Assembly (NCBI RefSeq): GCF_001905665.1
Contig: NZ_LIVX01000007.1
Location: 434,001 to 498,000, forward strand
From: Streptomyces sp. CB02261
Lineage (GTDB): Bacteria; Actinomycetota; Actinomycetes; Streptomycetales; Streptomycetaceae
Direction of reading: 5' to 3'
DNA: 64,000 nt
In this document: in pieces, positions 25,809 through 34,380 of the stretch
Layout: each line of letters starts with the position of its first letter
Numbering within the stretch: position 1 is the stretch's first letter
Notes under the pieces: generated by a model
The model's database searches: none
What the model saw: the letters and a program-made list of their open reading frames with translations, nothing else
Told to the model about the DNA's origin: nothing
Program-made: the position numbers and the translations under genes

Positions 25809-26978
25809 GTGAACGACGTCGAGGAGTTCCGCAGAGAGGTCCGCGGGTGGCTGCGCTCGAACCTCACCGGCGGCTTCGCCGCCCTGCGCGGGCGCGGCGG
25901 CCCCGGGCGGGAACACGAGGCGTACCCCGAACGCCTCGCCTGGGAACGGCACATGGCCGCCGCGGGGTGGACCTGCGTCGGCTGGCCGAAGGAGTACGGC
26001 GGCCGCGGTGCGACCCTCGAACAGCAGGTCGCCTTCCACGAGGAGTACGCCCTCGCCGACGCGCCCGCCCGCGTCAACCACATCGGCGAACAGCTCCTCG
26101 GGCCCACCCTCATCGCCTTCGGCACCCCCGGCCAGCGCACGCGCTTCCTGCCGCCGATCGTCTCCGTCCAGGAGCTGTGGTGCCAGGGCTACAGCGAGCC
26201 CGACGCCGGCTCGGACCTGGCGAACGTACGGACCCGCGCCGAGCCGCACGACGACGGGACGTGGCTGGTCACCGGCCAGAAGACATGGACCTCGCACGCG
26301 CACGAGTCCGACTGGTGCTTCGTCGTCGCCCGCACCGAACCCGGCTCCACCCGCCACCGGGGCCTGTCCTACCTCCTCGTCCCCCTGGACCAGCCCGGGG
26401 TGGAGATCCGGCCGATCGTCCAGCTGACCGGCACCTCCGAGTTCAACGAGGTGTTCTTCGACGGGGCCAGGACCGACGCGGCGAACGTCGTCGGCGCCCC
26501 CGGCGACGGCTGGAGGGTGGCCATGGCCACCCTCGGCTTCGAGCGGGGCGTCTCCACCCTCGGCCAGCAGGTCGGCTTCCGCCGCGAGCTGGAGGCCGTC
26601 ATCGCGCTGGCCCAGCGCACCGGCGCCGCCACGGACCCGCTGATCCGCGACCGCATCGCGCGCGCCTGGATCGGTCTGGAGACCATCCGCTTCAACGCCC
26701 TGCGCATGCTCGGCGGAGCCGCGGCCGGGGCGCCGGGACCCGAGGCGTCCATCGGGAAGATCTTCTGGGCCACCTGGCACCGGGAACTCGGCGAGCTCGC
26801 CATGGACGTCTGCGGCGCCGACGGGACGCTCGCCGCCGGCGAGCCGTACGACCTCACCGACTGGCAGCGGCTGTTCCTGTTCTCCCGCTCCGACACGATC
26901 TACGCGGGCTCCAACGAGATCCAGCGGAACATCATCGCCGAGCGCGTCCTCGGCCTGCCCAAGGAGGCCCGCCCGTGA
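25809..26978 (+). CDS. fadE30: Acyl-CoA dehydrogenase, FadE30-like
   Basis: 389 residues from the GTG at 25809. No ribosome site precedes it, but TAACGT lies 6 nt upstream, so the transcript may be leaderless. The motifs WPKEYGGRG, YSEPDAGSDLANV, GQKTWTSHAHESD and IYAGSNEIQRNIIAERVLGLPKE show a complete acyl-CoA dehydrogenase. In the HIP pathway FadE30 introduces the double bond into the propionyl-CoA side chain of 5-OH-HIP-CoA (family knowledge). The stop overlaps the next SDR (GTGA), the same fadE30-ipdF pairing as in mycobacteria. Confidence 0.85.
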   Translation: MNDVEEFRREVRGWLRSNLTGGFAALRGRGGPGREHEAYPERLAWERHMAAAGWTCVGWPKEYGGRGATLEQQVAFHEEYALADAPARVNHIGEQLLGPTLIAFGTPGQRTRFLPPIVSVQELWCQGYSEPDAGSDLANVRTRAEPHDDGTWLVTGQKTWTSHAHESDWCFVVARTEPGSTRHRGLSYLLVPLDQPGVEIRPIVQLTGTSEFNEVFFDGARTDAANVVGAPGDGWRVAMATLGFERGVSTLGQQVGFRRELEAVIALAQRTGAATDPLIRDRIARAWIGLETIRFNALRMLGGAAAGAPGPEASIGKIFWATWHRELGELAMDVCGADGTLAAGEPYDLTDWQRLFLFSRSDTIYAGSNEIQRNIIAERVLGLPKEARP

Positions 26979-27763
26979 CCGGCACGCCACCCCCCTACCT
27001 CCCGGGCCACCGTCTGCTCGCCGGGCGCGGCGCCGTCGTCACCGCCGCCGCCGGCGCGGGCATCGGCGGCGCGACCGCCCGCCGCCTCCTGGAGGAAGGC
27101 GCCCGTGTCGTCCTCTCCGACGCCCACGCCCGCAGACTGGAGAAGTCCACGGCGGAACTCGCCGCCGAGTTCGGCACGGACCGGGTCGCGGCCCTGCCCT
27201 GCGACGTCACCGACGAGACGCAGGTCGCCGCCCTGCTCGACCTCGCGGTGGAGCGCCACGGACACCTCGACATCGTCGTCAACAACGCCGGCCTCGGTGG
27301 CACGGCGGACCTGGTCGACATGACCGACGAGCAGTGGGACCGGGTCCTCGACGTGACCCTGAACGGCACCTTCCGCTGCACCCGGGCCGCGCTGCGCCGC
27401 ATGAAGGCCGCGGGCACCGGGGGCGTCGTCGTCAACAACGCCTCGGTGATCGGCTGGCGGGCCCAGAAGGGCCAGTCCCACTACGCCGCCGCCAAGGCCG
27501 GCGTCATGGCCCTCACCCGCTGCGCCGCCCTGGAGGCCGCCGCGTACGGGGTCCGGGTCAACGCGGTGTCCCCGAGCCTGGCCATGCACCCGCACCTGGC
27601 GAAGGTCACCAGCCCTGAACTCCTGGAGGAGCTGACCTCCCGCGAGGCCTTCGGACGCCACGCCGAACCCTGGGAGATCGCCAACGTGATCGTCTTCCTC
27701 GCCAGCGGCTACTCCTCGTACCTGACGGGTGAGGTCCTCTCCGTCAGCAGCCAGCATCCGTGA
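26975..27763 (+). CDS. ipdF: Short-chain dehydrogenase, IpdF-like
   Basis: 262 residues from a GTG overlapping the fadE30 stop. Rossmann cofactor motif TAAAGAGIGGAT near 23-34, NNAG near 103, Ser157, Tyr170 and Lys174 (YAAAK) form the usual SDR active site. IpdF oxidises the 5-hydroxy group of a HIP-derived CoA intermediate back to a ketone so that the ring can be opened (family knowledge). Length and position match the mycobacterial gene. Assignment rests on synteny; an unrelated SDR cannot be excluded from motifs alone. Confidence 0.78.
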   Translation: MTGTPPPYLPGHRLLAGRGAVVTAAAGAGIGGATARRLLEEGARVVLSDAHARRLEKSTAELAAEFGTDRVAALPCDVTDETQVAALLDLAVERHGHLDIVVNNAGLGGTADLVDMTDEQWDRVLDVTLNGTFRCTRAALRRMKAAGTGGVVVNNASVIGWRAQKGQSHYAAAKAGVMALTRCAALEAAAYGVRVNAVSPSLAMHPHLAKVTSPELLEELTSREAFGRHAEPWEIANVIVFLASGYSSYLTGEVLSVSSQHP

Positions 27764-27809
27764 CCCCCGCGCCCGCACGGCGCACAGTGGACAGAGAGAA
27801 GGAGTGGCC

Positions 27810-28967
27810 ATGGCCGAGGCATACATCGTCGAAGCGGTACGCACCCCGGTCGGCCGGCGCGGCGGCGGACTGTCCGCCGTCCACCCCGCCGACCTCGGCG
27901 CGCACGTGCTGAAGGCGCTCATGGAACGCTCGGGCGCCGACCCCGCCGCCGTCGAGGACGTCGTCCTCGGCTGCCTGGACACCGTAGGACCGCAGGCAGG
28001 GGACATAGCCCGCACCTGCTGGCTGGCCGCCGGACTGCCCGAGGAGGTGCCCGGTGTGACCGTGGACCGGCAGTGCGGCTCCTCCCAGCAGGCCCTGCAC
28101 TTCGCCGCGCAGGGAGTCCTGTCCGGCACCCAGGACCTGGTCGTCGCGGGCGGCGTCCAGAACATGTCCCAGGTCCCCATCGCCTTCGCAAGCCGCCGGG
28201 CCGCCGCCCCGCTCGGCCTCACCGAGGGCCCCTACGCCGGCTCCACGGGCTGGCGGGCACGCTACGGCGACCAGCCTGTCGACCAGTTCCACGGCGCCGA
28301 GCTCATCGCGGCCAAGTGGGACGTCTCCCGCCGCGCCATGGAGGAGTACGCGCTGCGCTCGCACCAGCGGGCCGTCCGTGCCGTCGACGAGGGCCGCTTC
28401 GACCGCGAGATCGTGCCGTACGGGGACGTGACCACCGACGAGGGCCCGCGCCGCGACACCACCCTGGAGAAGATGGCGGCCCTGCGGCCGCTGGTGGAGG
28501 GCGGCCGGCTGACCGCCGCGGTCGCGTCGCAGGTCTCCGACGGAGCCTCGGCGATGCTCATCGCGTCGGAGCGCGCCGTACGCGAGCACGGCCTCACGCC
28601 GCGGGCCCGGGTCCACCACCTGTCCGTACGGGGGGAGGACCCGATCCGCATGCTGTCGGCCCCGATCCCGGCGACGGCGTACGCGCTGAAGAAGGCCGGG
28701 ATGACGCTCGACGACATCGACCTGGTGGAGATCAACGAGGCCTTCGCCCCGGTCGTCCTGGCCTGGCTGAAGGAGACCGGCGCCGACCCGGAGAAGGTCA
28801 ACGTCAACGGCGGCGCCATCGCCCTCGGGCACCCGCTCGGCGCGACCGGCACCAAGCTCGCGACCACCCTGCTGTGCGAACTCGAACGCACTGGTGGCCG
28901 CTATGGCCTGCAGACCATGTGCGAGGGCGGTGGCCAGGCGAACGTGACGATCATCGAACGACTCTGA
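27810..28967 (+). CDS. fadA6: Thiolase, FadA6-like
   Basis: 385 residues from ATG 27810 with AGAAGGAG upstream. Nucleophile Cys89 lies in DRQCGSSQQA. The NEAFAPV region, the GGAIALGHPLGATG histidine motif and the C-terminal TMCEGGGQ cysteine motif are all present, so the thiolase should be active. In the HIP pathway FadA6 performs the thiolytic cleavage after both steroid rings have been opened, releasing acetyl-CoA and a methyl-oxo-octanedioyl-CoA (family knowledge). It sits in one operon with fadE30 and ipdF (46-nt gap) and is convergent with ipdC. Confidence 0.85.
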   Translation: MAEAYIVEAVRTPVGRRGGGLSAVHPADLGAHVLKALMERSGADPAAVEDVVLGCLDTVGPQAGDIARTCWLAAGLPEEVPGVTVDRQCGSSQQALHFAAQGVLSGTQDLVVAGGVQNMSQVPIAFASRRAAAPLGLTEGPYAGSTGWRARYGDQPVDQFHGAELIAAKWDVSRRAMEEYALRSHQRAVRAVDEGRFDREIVPYGDVTTDEGPRRDTTLEKMAALRPLVEGGRLTAAVASQVSDGASAMLIASERAVREHGLTPRARVHHLSVRGEDPIRMLSAPIPATAYALKKAGMTLDDIDLVEINEAFAPVVLAWLKETGADPEKVNVNGGAIALGHPLGATGTKLATTLLCELERTGGRYGLQTMCEGGGQANVTIIERL

Positions 28968-29051
28968 GCGGGCCTCCGGGGGAGGGCGGACCGGGCGTGG
29001 AGCCGGGGTGGGTGGTCGGCTCGTGAGGGACAGTGGTGCCGAGGTGGCCGG

Positions 29052-30116
29052 TCAGCCCGTGTGGGACAGGCCGCGCAGCGTCGTGCGCGCCTCGGTCATG
29101 ACGCGGTCGACGAGTTCGGCGCAGGAGGGCAGGTCGTCGATCAGGCCCGCGACCTGCCCGGCGGCCATCACCCCCAGGTCGGTACGGCCCTCCACCATCG
29201 ACGCCTTGAGCAGCATCGGGGTGTTGGCGGCCAGCAGGACCTGGCTCCACGTCAGGTCCCGGCCGCGCTTCATCGCCACCCCGTCGCGGACCATCCGCGC
29301 CCAGCTCGCCCCGGACTCACGCCGGAACGCCGCCGCGTGCCGGACCGCCCGGACCAGCGAGGCGGCGCGGCCCGAGCGTTCGAGCGCGTCGACGAGCTCG
29401 GTGCGCAGCATCCGGTGGGGCAGGCCGTCCACCTTCGTGGTGAGGGTGACGTCGGTGACCGCCGCGGCCAGGTACCTGGCCTTCACCGCGTCGGGGACCG
29501 TGCTGTCGGAGGTCAGCAGGAAGCGGGTGCCCATGGCGATCCCGGCCGCGCCGTAGGCGAGGGCCGCGACCAGGCCGCGCCCGTCGTGGAAGCCGCCGGC
29601 CGCGACGACCGGGATGTCCACGGCGTCCACGACCTGGGGCAGCAGGACGCTGGTGGCGACGCTCCCGGTGTGGCCACCGCCCTCCCCGCCCTGCACGATC
29701 ACCGCGTCGGCCCCCCACGCGGCGACCTTCTCCGCGTGCCGCCGCGCGCCGACGGAGGGGATGACGACGACCCCCGCGTCCTTGAGCCGCGCGATCAGTT
29801 CCCGGGAGGGGGCGAGCGCGAAGGAGGCGACCCGTACGCCCTCGTCGACGATGATCCGGACGCGCTCGGCGGCGTCCCCGGCGTCCGCCCGCAGGTTCAC
29901 GCCGAAGGGCGCGTCCGTGCGGGACCTGACCTCGCGCACCGCGGAGCGGAGCTGGTCGACGGTCATCGTCGCCGAGGCGAGGATGCCGAGGGCGCCGGCG
30001 TTCGCGGTCGCCGTGACCAGGCGGGGACCGGCCACCCAGCCCATGCCGGTCTGGACGACGGGGTGCCGTACGCCGACCAGTTCGGTGAGGGCGGTGGAGA
30101 GAGCGGCGTCGCTCAT
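29052..30116 (-). CDS. ipdC: Nitronate monooxygenase-like flavoprotein, IpdC-like
   Basis: 354 residues, the length of mycobacterial IpdC. TIM barrel of the 2-nitropropane dioxygenase family with VQTGMGWVAG near the N terminus, FMN phosphate motifs QGGEGGGHTG (142-151) and AAGGFHDGRG (172-181), and AMGTRFLLT. In the HIP pathway IpdC is a flavin-dependent reductase of a bicyclic enoyl-CoA, not a nitronate oxidase (family knowledge). The ATG overlaps the stop of ipdB. It ends the echA20-ipdA-ipdB-ipdC operon, in the same order as in M. tuberculosis. Confidence 0.83.
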   Translation of the reverse strand: MSDAALSTALTELVGVRHPVVQTGMGWVAGPRLVTATANAGALGILASATMTVDQLRSAVREVRSRTDAPFGVNLRADAGDAAERVRIIVDEGVRVASFALAPSRELIARLKDAGVVVIPSVGARRHAEKVAAWGADAVIVQGGEGGGHTGSVATSVLLPQVVDAVDIPVVAAGGFHDGRGLVAALAYGAAGIAMGTRFLLTSDSTVPDAVKARYLAAAVTDVTLTTKVDGLPHRMLRTELVDALERSGRAASLVRAVRHAAAFRRESGASWARMVRDGVAMKRGRDLTWSQVLLAANTPMLLKASMVEGRTDLGVMAAGQVAGLIDDLPSCAELVDRVMTEARTTLRGLSHTG

Positions 30117-30883
30117 GCCGGCACCTCGCGGTCCCGGAGCCCCATCGGGTCGATCTCCTCGCGGATCAGCCGCAGCTCCTCGGCGGTGGGATCGCGGGTG
30201 AAGGGCACCCCGTCCGGGACGGTGAGTGCGAAGCCGGTGGCCTCCGTCACCTGCTCGACCGTGACGCCGGGGTGCAGCGAGCGCAGGCGCATGCCCCGGT
30301 CCGGGGTCTCGAAGTCGAAGACGCCCAGGTCGCTGATGACGTCGGGCAGACGGTGGAACCGGGTCGCGGAGGGGCCGGCCGCGGCGGCCCGGTCGTACCC
30401 CACGCCGCAGACCAGGTCGACCCGCTCGACGAACACCCGCGGCGAGTGCCTGGGCACCCAGTAACTGGTCGGGTTGTTCAGGGTGTTGACCGGTGCGCCG
30501 CGCACACCGAGGAGCTGGCGCCGGGGCCGGTGCCAGTCGCCGACGCAGCTGATGTTCTGGTTGCCGTACCGGTCGAGCTGGCTCGCGCCCATCATCACGT
30601 GCCGCCGCCCGGTGGCGACCAGGGACAGGTGCTGGCGGTACGGCAACCAGCCCTCCACCACCCGGGGGACGGCACCGACCGCCGGCACGTCGCCGACGAG
30701 CAGCGCCTCGCCGTCGGTCAGCAGCAGGTCCGGGGAGAAGGTGAGCCGCGCGAGCCGGGCGCCGATCGTCGGGACGGTCCCCATCGGAGCGGCCAGGACC
30801 TCGCCTGCGCCGCGCCACGCCTCGGCGCAGGCGACCACGCAGTACTCGGCCCGTGTGACCGTACGCGTACGGGTGCCGCTCAT
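30113..30883 (-). CDS. ipdB: IpdB-like subunit of the ring-opening hydrolase (CoA-transferase fold)
   Basis: 256 residues, with both ends in 4-nt ATGA overlaps with neighbours. CoA-transferase family I beta-type fold (for example VMMGASQLDRYGNQNISCVGDW and LNNPTSYWVPRHSPRVFV). In mycobacteria IpdA and IpdB form a heterotetramer that hydrolyses the last steroid ring as a CoA thioester rather than moving CoA (family knowledge). Naming is from fold, length and the strict operon order. A generic 3-oxoacid CoA-transferase would be the alternative. Confidence 0.83.
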   Translation of the reverse strand: MSGTRTRTVTRAEYCVVACAEAWRGAGEVLAAPMGTVPTIGARLARLTFSPDLLLTDGEALLVGDVPAVGAVPRVVEGWLPYRQHLSLVATGRRHVMMGASQLDRYGNQNISCVGDWHRPRRQLLGVRGAPVNTLNNPTSYWVPRHSPRVFVERVDLVCGVGYDRAAAAGPSATRFHRLPDVISDLGVFDFETPDRGMRLRSLHPGVTVEQVTEATGFALTVPDGVPFTRDPTAEELRLIREEIDPMGLRDREVPA

Positions 30884-31746
30884 GCTTCCTCCTCGTGGAA
30901 GGCCGCCACCGCGGCCTGGTACGCGTCCTCGTCGCCGGAGAAGAACCGCGCGGTGAACGCCCGCCAGGCCTCCGGGTCGCGGGCCGCCTGGGCGTACGCC
31001 CGCTGGAAGGTCTCGTCCCGGTCGTGGTCGGGGGCGCAGGAGGTGAAGTGCGCGCCGTTCGGGGTCTCGACGACACCGTGCACGAACGCGCGCTTGACCA
31101 GCAGCGTCTGCGGCCCCGCGTCCTTCAGGAGCTCCGAGGTCTCCACGATCCGCTCGCAGGAGACGTACGCGGTGTCGGCGGCCTCGCAGAACAGGTCGTC
31201 GAAGTACGGGTCGGGGCCCAGGTACTGGCCGTTGCCGTGCACGTCGGCGCGGTTGAGGTGGACCAGGGCGGCGTCCAGGCGCAGCGCGGGCACGGCGACG
31301 AGCTCTTCGCCGTCGTCGTACGGGGACGTGACCGTCCGCAACGACGGGTTGACGTCCATCACGCCCGAACCGAGCCCGGCCCGGACGGGCATGAACGGCA
31401 GCCGCTGTGCGGCGGCGGTCAGGCCCCACATGACCATGGCCTCGTCCAGTTCCACCATCGCGAGGGACCCGCGCTGCCGGGCCGCGCCGAAATGCGGCTC
31501 CAGGGGGATCGAGTCGAGCGTCGCGAAGGCCGCGACCAGCGTGCGGATCTTCCCGGCGGCGGCCAGCAGCCCGACGTCCGGGCCCCCGTACGAGACCACG
31601 GTCAGATCGGTGACGTCCGACCGCAGCAGCGCCCGCACCAGGGCCATCGGCTTGCGCCGAGAGCCCCAGCCGCCGATGCCGATCGTCATCCCGCTGCGGA
31701 GACGGCCCACGACCTCGTCCGCGGTCATCGTCTTGTCCCCGCTCAC
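30880..31746 (-). CDS. ipdA: IpdA-like subunit of the ring-opening hydrolase (CoA-transferase fold)
   Basis: 288 residues from a GTG at 31746 (AAGGAG upstream), overlapping the echA20 stop by GTGA. Alpha-type CoA-transferase fold with MTIGIGGWGSRRKPMALVRA near residues 20-39. The acidic stretch MVELDEAM near 97-104 is about where the catalytic Glu of mycobacterial IpdA lies; the exact equivalence needs alignment. It pairs with ipdB immediately downstream. A longer upstream frame runs inside echA20 and is a shadow. Confidence 0.83.
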   Translation of the reverse strand: MSGDKTMTADEVVGRLRSGMTIGIGGWGSRRKPMALVRALLRSDVTDLTVVSYGGPDVGLLAAAGKIRTLVAAFATLDSIPLEPHFGAARQRGSLAMVELDEAMVMWGLTAAAQRLPFMPVRAGLGSGVMDVNPSLRTVTSPYDDGEELVAVPALRLDAALVHLNRADVHGNGQYLGPDPYFDDLFCEAADTAYVSCERIVETSELLKDAGPQTLLVKRAFVHGVVETPNGAHFTSCAPDHDRDETFQRAYAQAARDPEAWRAFTARFFSGDEDAYQAAVAAFHEEEA

Positions 31747-32534
31747 GTCCGCTCCTTCCGGTCCGTGCCGAGGGCGTCGCCCCGGCCGGTGCGCCCGCCC
31801 GTGCCGAACGTGCCGCGCACACGGTCGGCGACGCCGCTGAGGTTCGCCTCGAAGGTGAAGCCCTGCTCGAAGCGGTAGCTCCGGCGGACGTCCACCGGGT
31901 CGATGCCGTTGATGGCCGCCTTGGCGAGCCGGATCAGCTGTCCGTCCTTGGCGGCGATCTCCCGCGCCAGACCGAGCGCCGCGGCCGTCAGCTCCGCGCG
32001 CGGGACCACCCGCCACACCGAGCCGTGCCGGTGCAGCTCCTCGGCGGTGACCGTGCGCGAGGTGTAGTACAGGGTCCGCATCAGGTGCTGGGGGACGAGC
32101 CGGGCGAGGTGCGTCGCCGCGCCGAGCGCGCCCCGGTCCAGCTCGGGCAGGCCGAAGGTCGCGTCGTCGGAGGCGACGATCGCGTCGGCGTTGCCCACGA
32201 GGCCGACGCCGCCCCCGAGGCAGAAGCCGTGCACGGCGGCGACCACCGGCACCTCGCAGTCGTAGACCGCCGCGAACGCATCGTAGCAGCCGCGGTTGGC
32301 GCCGATGAGGGCGTCGTGCCCGGCCGTGCGCCGGATCTCCTTGATGTCGACGCCGGCGTTGAAGCCGCGGCCCGCGGCGGTGAGCACGACGCAGCGCACC
32401 TTCGGGTCGGCCCCCGCGGCGCGGACCGCGGCGGCGAGGTCGTACCAGCCCTGGACGGCGAGGGCGTTGACGGGTGGGAAGTCGACGGTGACGACGGCGA
32501 CGCCCTCGTCGGGGACGGAGGTGGAGACACCCAT
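31743..32534 (-). CDS. echA20: Enoyl-CoA hydratase-family hydrolase, EchA20-like
   Basis: 263 residues, crotonase fold. The oxyanion-hole segments RGFNAGVDIKEI and HGFCLGGGVGLV are seen, and FGLPELDRGALGAATHLARL resembles the active-site helix of ring-opening crotonases. In mycobacteria EchA20 hydrolytically opens the five-membered ring D of the HIP-derived CoA ester (family knowledge). It is first in the operon with ipdA, ipdB and ipdC. The KstR2-like operator lies 22-35 bases upstream. No convincing ribosome site precedes the ATG. A low-complexity, charged C terminus (about 20 residues) extends beyond the usual end. Confidence 0.83.
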   Translation of the reverse strand: MGVSTSVPDEGVAVVTVDFPPVNALAVQGWYDLAAAVRAAGADPKVRCVVLTAAGRGFNAGVDIKEIRRTAGHDALIGANRGCYDAFAAVYDCEVPVVAAVHGFCLGGGVGLVGNADAIVASDDATFGLPELDRGALGAATHLARLVPQHLMRTLYYTSRTVTAEELHRHGSVWRVVPRAELTAAALGLAREIAAKDGQLIRLAKAAINGIDPVDVRRSYRFEQGFTFEANLSGVADRVRGTFGTGGRTGRGDALGTDRKERT

Positions 32535-32555
32535 GAGGAGATCAGCTACCTTTCC

Positions 32556-32569
32556 ACCAAACGTTTGTT
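32556..32569. promoter_or_regulatory. KstR2-like operator between divergent echA20 and SDR operons
   Basis: ACCAAACGTTTGTT, with a perfect CAAACGTTTG core. It is the sister site of 25779 and occupies the divergent echA20/SDR promoter, as in the mycobacterial regulon. Confidence 0.72.
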
Positions 32570-32612
32570 AGGCGGAAGATAGCAGCGCAGCGCACGCTGC
32601 GGGAGGTGTCCC

Positions 32613-33413
32613 TTGGCCGTCGTCATCGATCTGTCGGGATCCGTCGCCGTCGTCACCGGCGGGACGCGGGGCGTCGGCGCCGGAATCGCCAGAGCCCTGC
32701 TCGAAGCGGGCGCGGAGGTCGTGACCTGCGCGCGCCGCCCTCCCGACGCGCCCGTCGAGGCGGCGGGGCGCACGGCCCGCCACCTCCCCGTGGACCTGCG
32801 CGACCCGGCTGCGGTCACGGCCCTCTTCGCCCGGGTGCGCGACGACCACGGAAGGCTGGACGTCCTCGTCAACAACGCCGGCGGCACGCCCTTCCGGCTG
32901 CTCGGCGACGCGGGAGCCGCACAGCAGGCCCGGGTCGTCGAGCTGAACCTCCTCGTCCCGCTGACCGTCTCGCTCGCCGCGTACGAGCTGATGCGCCATC
33001 AGGACCGGGGCGGGAGCATCATCATGATCGGCAGCGTCAGCGGCACCCGGCCCTCACCGGGCAGCGCGGCCTACGGAGCCGCCAAGGCCGGCCTGGACAA
33101 CCTCGCCCGCTCCATGGCGGTCGAATGGGCCCCCCGGGTACGGGTCAACACGCTCGTCCTCGGCATGGTGCGCACCGAACTGTCCGCCCTGCACTACGGC
33201 GACGAGGACGGGATCGCCGCCGTGGGCCGCACCGTGCCGCTCGGCCGGCTCGCCGAGCCCGCCGACGTCGGCGACGCCTGCGTCTTCCTCGCCTCCGACC
33301 GAGCCGCGTACATCAGCGGCGCCAGCCTGCCCGTGCACGGCGGCGGGGAACGGCCCGCCTTCCTCGACGCCGCCACCGCCGACCACACGCCCAGCGAGAG
33401 GAACACACCATGA
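32613..33413 (+). CDS. Short-chain dehydrogenase of the steroid cluster (Rv3549c-like by position)
   Basis: 266 residues from a TTG at 32613, chosen because GGGAGG lies 6 nt upstream. A GTG at 32606 is in another frame. Cofactor motif TGGTRGVG at residues 15-22, NNAG near 89, YGAAKAG active site near 153. It diverges from echA20 exactly as the SDR pair Rv3549c/Rv3548c diverges from echA20 in M. tuberculosis. Its step in ring degradation is not established. The stop overlaps the next gene (ATGA). Confidence 0.8.
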   Translation: MAVVIDLSGSVAVVTGGTRGVGAGIARALLEAGAEVVTCARRPPDAPVEAAGRTARHLPVDLRDPAAVTALFARVRDDHGRLDVLVNNAGGTPFRLLGDAGAAQQARVVELNLLVPLTVSLAAYELMRHQDRGGSIIMIGSVSGTRPSPGSAAYGAAKAGLDNLARSMAVEWAPRVRVNTLVLGMVRTELSALHYGDEDGIAAVGRTVPLGRLAEPADVGDACVFLASDRAAYISGASLPVHGGGERPAFLDAATADHTPSERNTP

Positions 33414-34321
33414 CCGGACTGTGCGGCGGACGCGTCGTCGTCGTCACCGGCGCGGGCCGCGGCCTCGGCCGCGCCCACGCGCTCGCCTTCGCCGCCGAGG
33501 GCGCCCGGGTCGTCGTCAACGACCTCGGTGTCGGCCTGGACGGCACGGGCGGGGGCACGGGACCCGCCCAGCGGGTCGTCGACGAGATCACGGCATCGGG
33601 CGGGGCGGCGGTCGCCCACGGCGGCGACATCGCCACCGCGGACGGCGCGGCCTCGCTGATCGCCACCGCCCTGGACGCCTTCGGCCGCCTCGACACCCTC
33701 GTCAACAACGCCGGGTTCCTGCGCGACCGCATGCTGGTCAACCTCGGCGAGGACGACTGGGACGCCGTCATGCGCGTCCACCTCAAAGGGCACTTCCTGC
33801 CGCTCAGGCACGCCGTGGCGCACTGGCGCGCCGAGGCCGGGGCCGGACGCACACCCGAGGCACGTGTGGTCAACACCAGCTCCGGGGCCGGGCTCCTCGG
33901 CAGTGTCGGTCAGGGCAACTACGCCGCCGCGAAGGCCGGGATCGTCGGGCTCACCCTCGTCGCGGCCGCCGAGACGGCCCGCTACGGCGTCCAGGTCAAC
34001 GCGATCGCCCCCGCCGCCCGCACCCGGATGACCGAGCGGACCTTCGCGGAGACGATGGCCGCCCCGGGCGGCACCGCCTTCGACGCCATGGCCCCCGAGA
34101 ACGTCTCGCCCCTCGTCGTGTGGCTGGGTTCCGCCGCGTCGGCCGGGGTCACCGGCCGGGTCTTCGAGGCCGAGGCCGGCCGGATCACCGTCATGGAGGG
34201 CTGGCGCCCCGGCCCGACGGCCGACAAGGGCGCGCGCTGGACGCCGGTGGAGGCGGGAGAGACGGCCCGGAGACTCCTCGCCGACTCCGAGCCCCCGCGG
34301 CCGGTGTACGGCGCCCGCTGA
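33410..34321 (+). CDS. Short-chain dehydrogenase of the steroid cluster (Rv3548c-like by position)
   Basis: 303 residues, longer than ordinary SDRs because of inserts such as DLGVGLDGTGGGTGPA near residues 39-54 and a C-terminal extension (WRPGPTADKGARW). This is typical of SDRs related to the multifunctional-enzyme hydroxyacyl-CoA dehydrogenase domain. Cofactor motif TGAGRGLGRA near 14-23; YAAAKAG active site near 170. Translationally coupled to the preceding SDR. Probably oxidises a hydroxyacyl-CoA in steroid ring or side-chain breakdown. Confidence 0.8.
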   Translation: MTGLCGGRVVVVTGAGRGLGRAHALAFAAEGARVVVNDLGVGLDGTGGGTGPAQRVVDEITASGGAAVAHGGDIATADGAASLIATALDAFGRLDTLVNNAGFLRDRMLVNLGEDDWDAVMRVHLKGHFLPLRHAVAHWRAEAGAGRTPEARVVNTSSGAGLLGSVGQGNYAAAKAGIVGLTLVAAAETARYGVQVNAIAPAARTRMTERTFAETMAAPGGTAFDAMAPENVSPLVVWLGSAASAGVTGRVFEAEAGRITVMEGWRPGPTADKGARWTPVEAGETARRLLADSEPPRPVYGAR

Positions 34322-34380
34322 CCGCGAAAGTGGTCCGCGCGAATCGGAATGCGTTGCGGACCGGGGGAGTTGGCACCGGC

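Noticed and set aside
28968-29051. Terminator between the convergent thiolase and ipdC genes
   Set aside because: No stable, well-matched hairpin could be drawn in the 84-nt gap.
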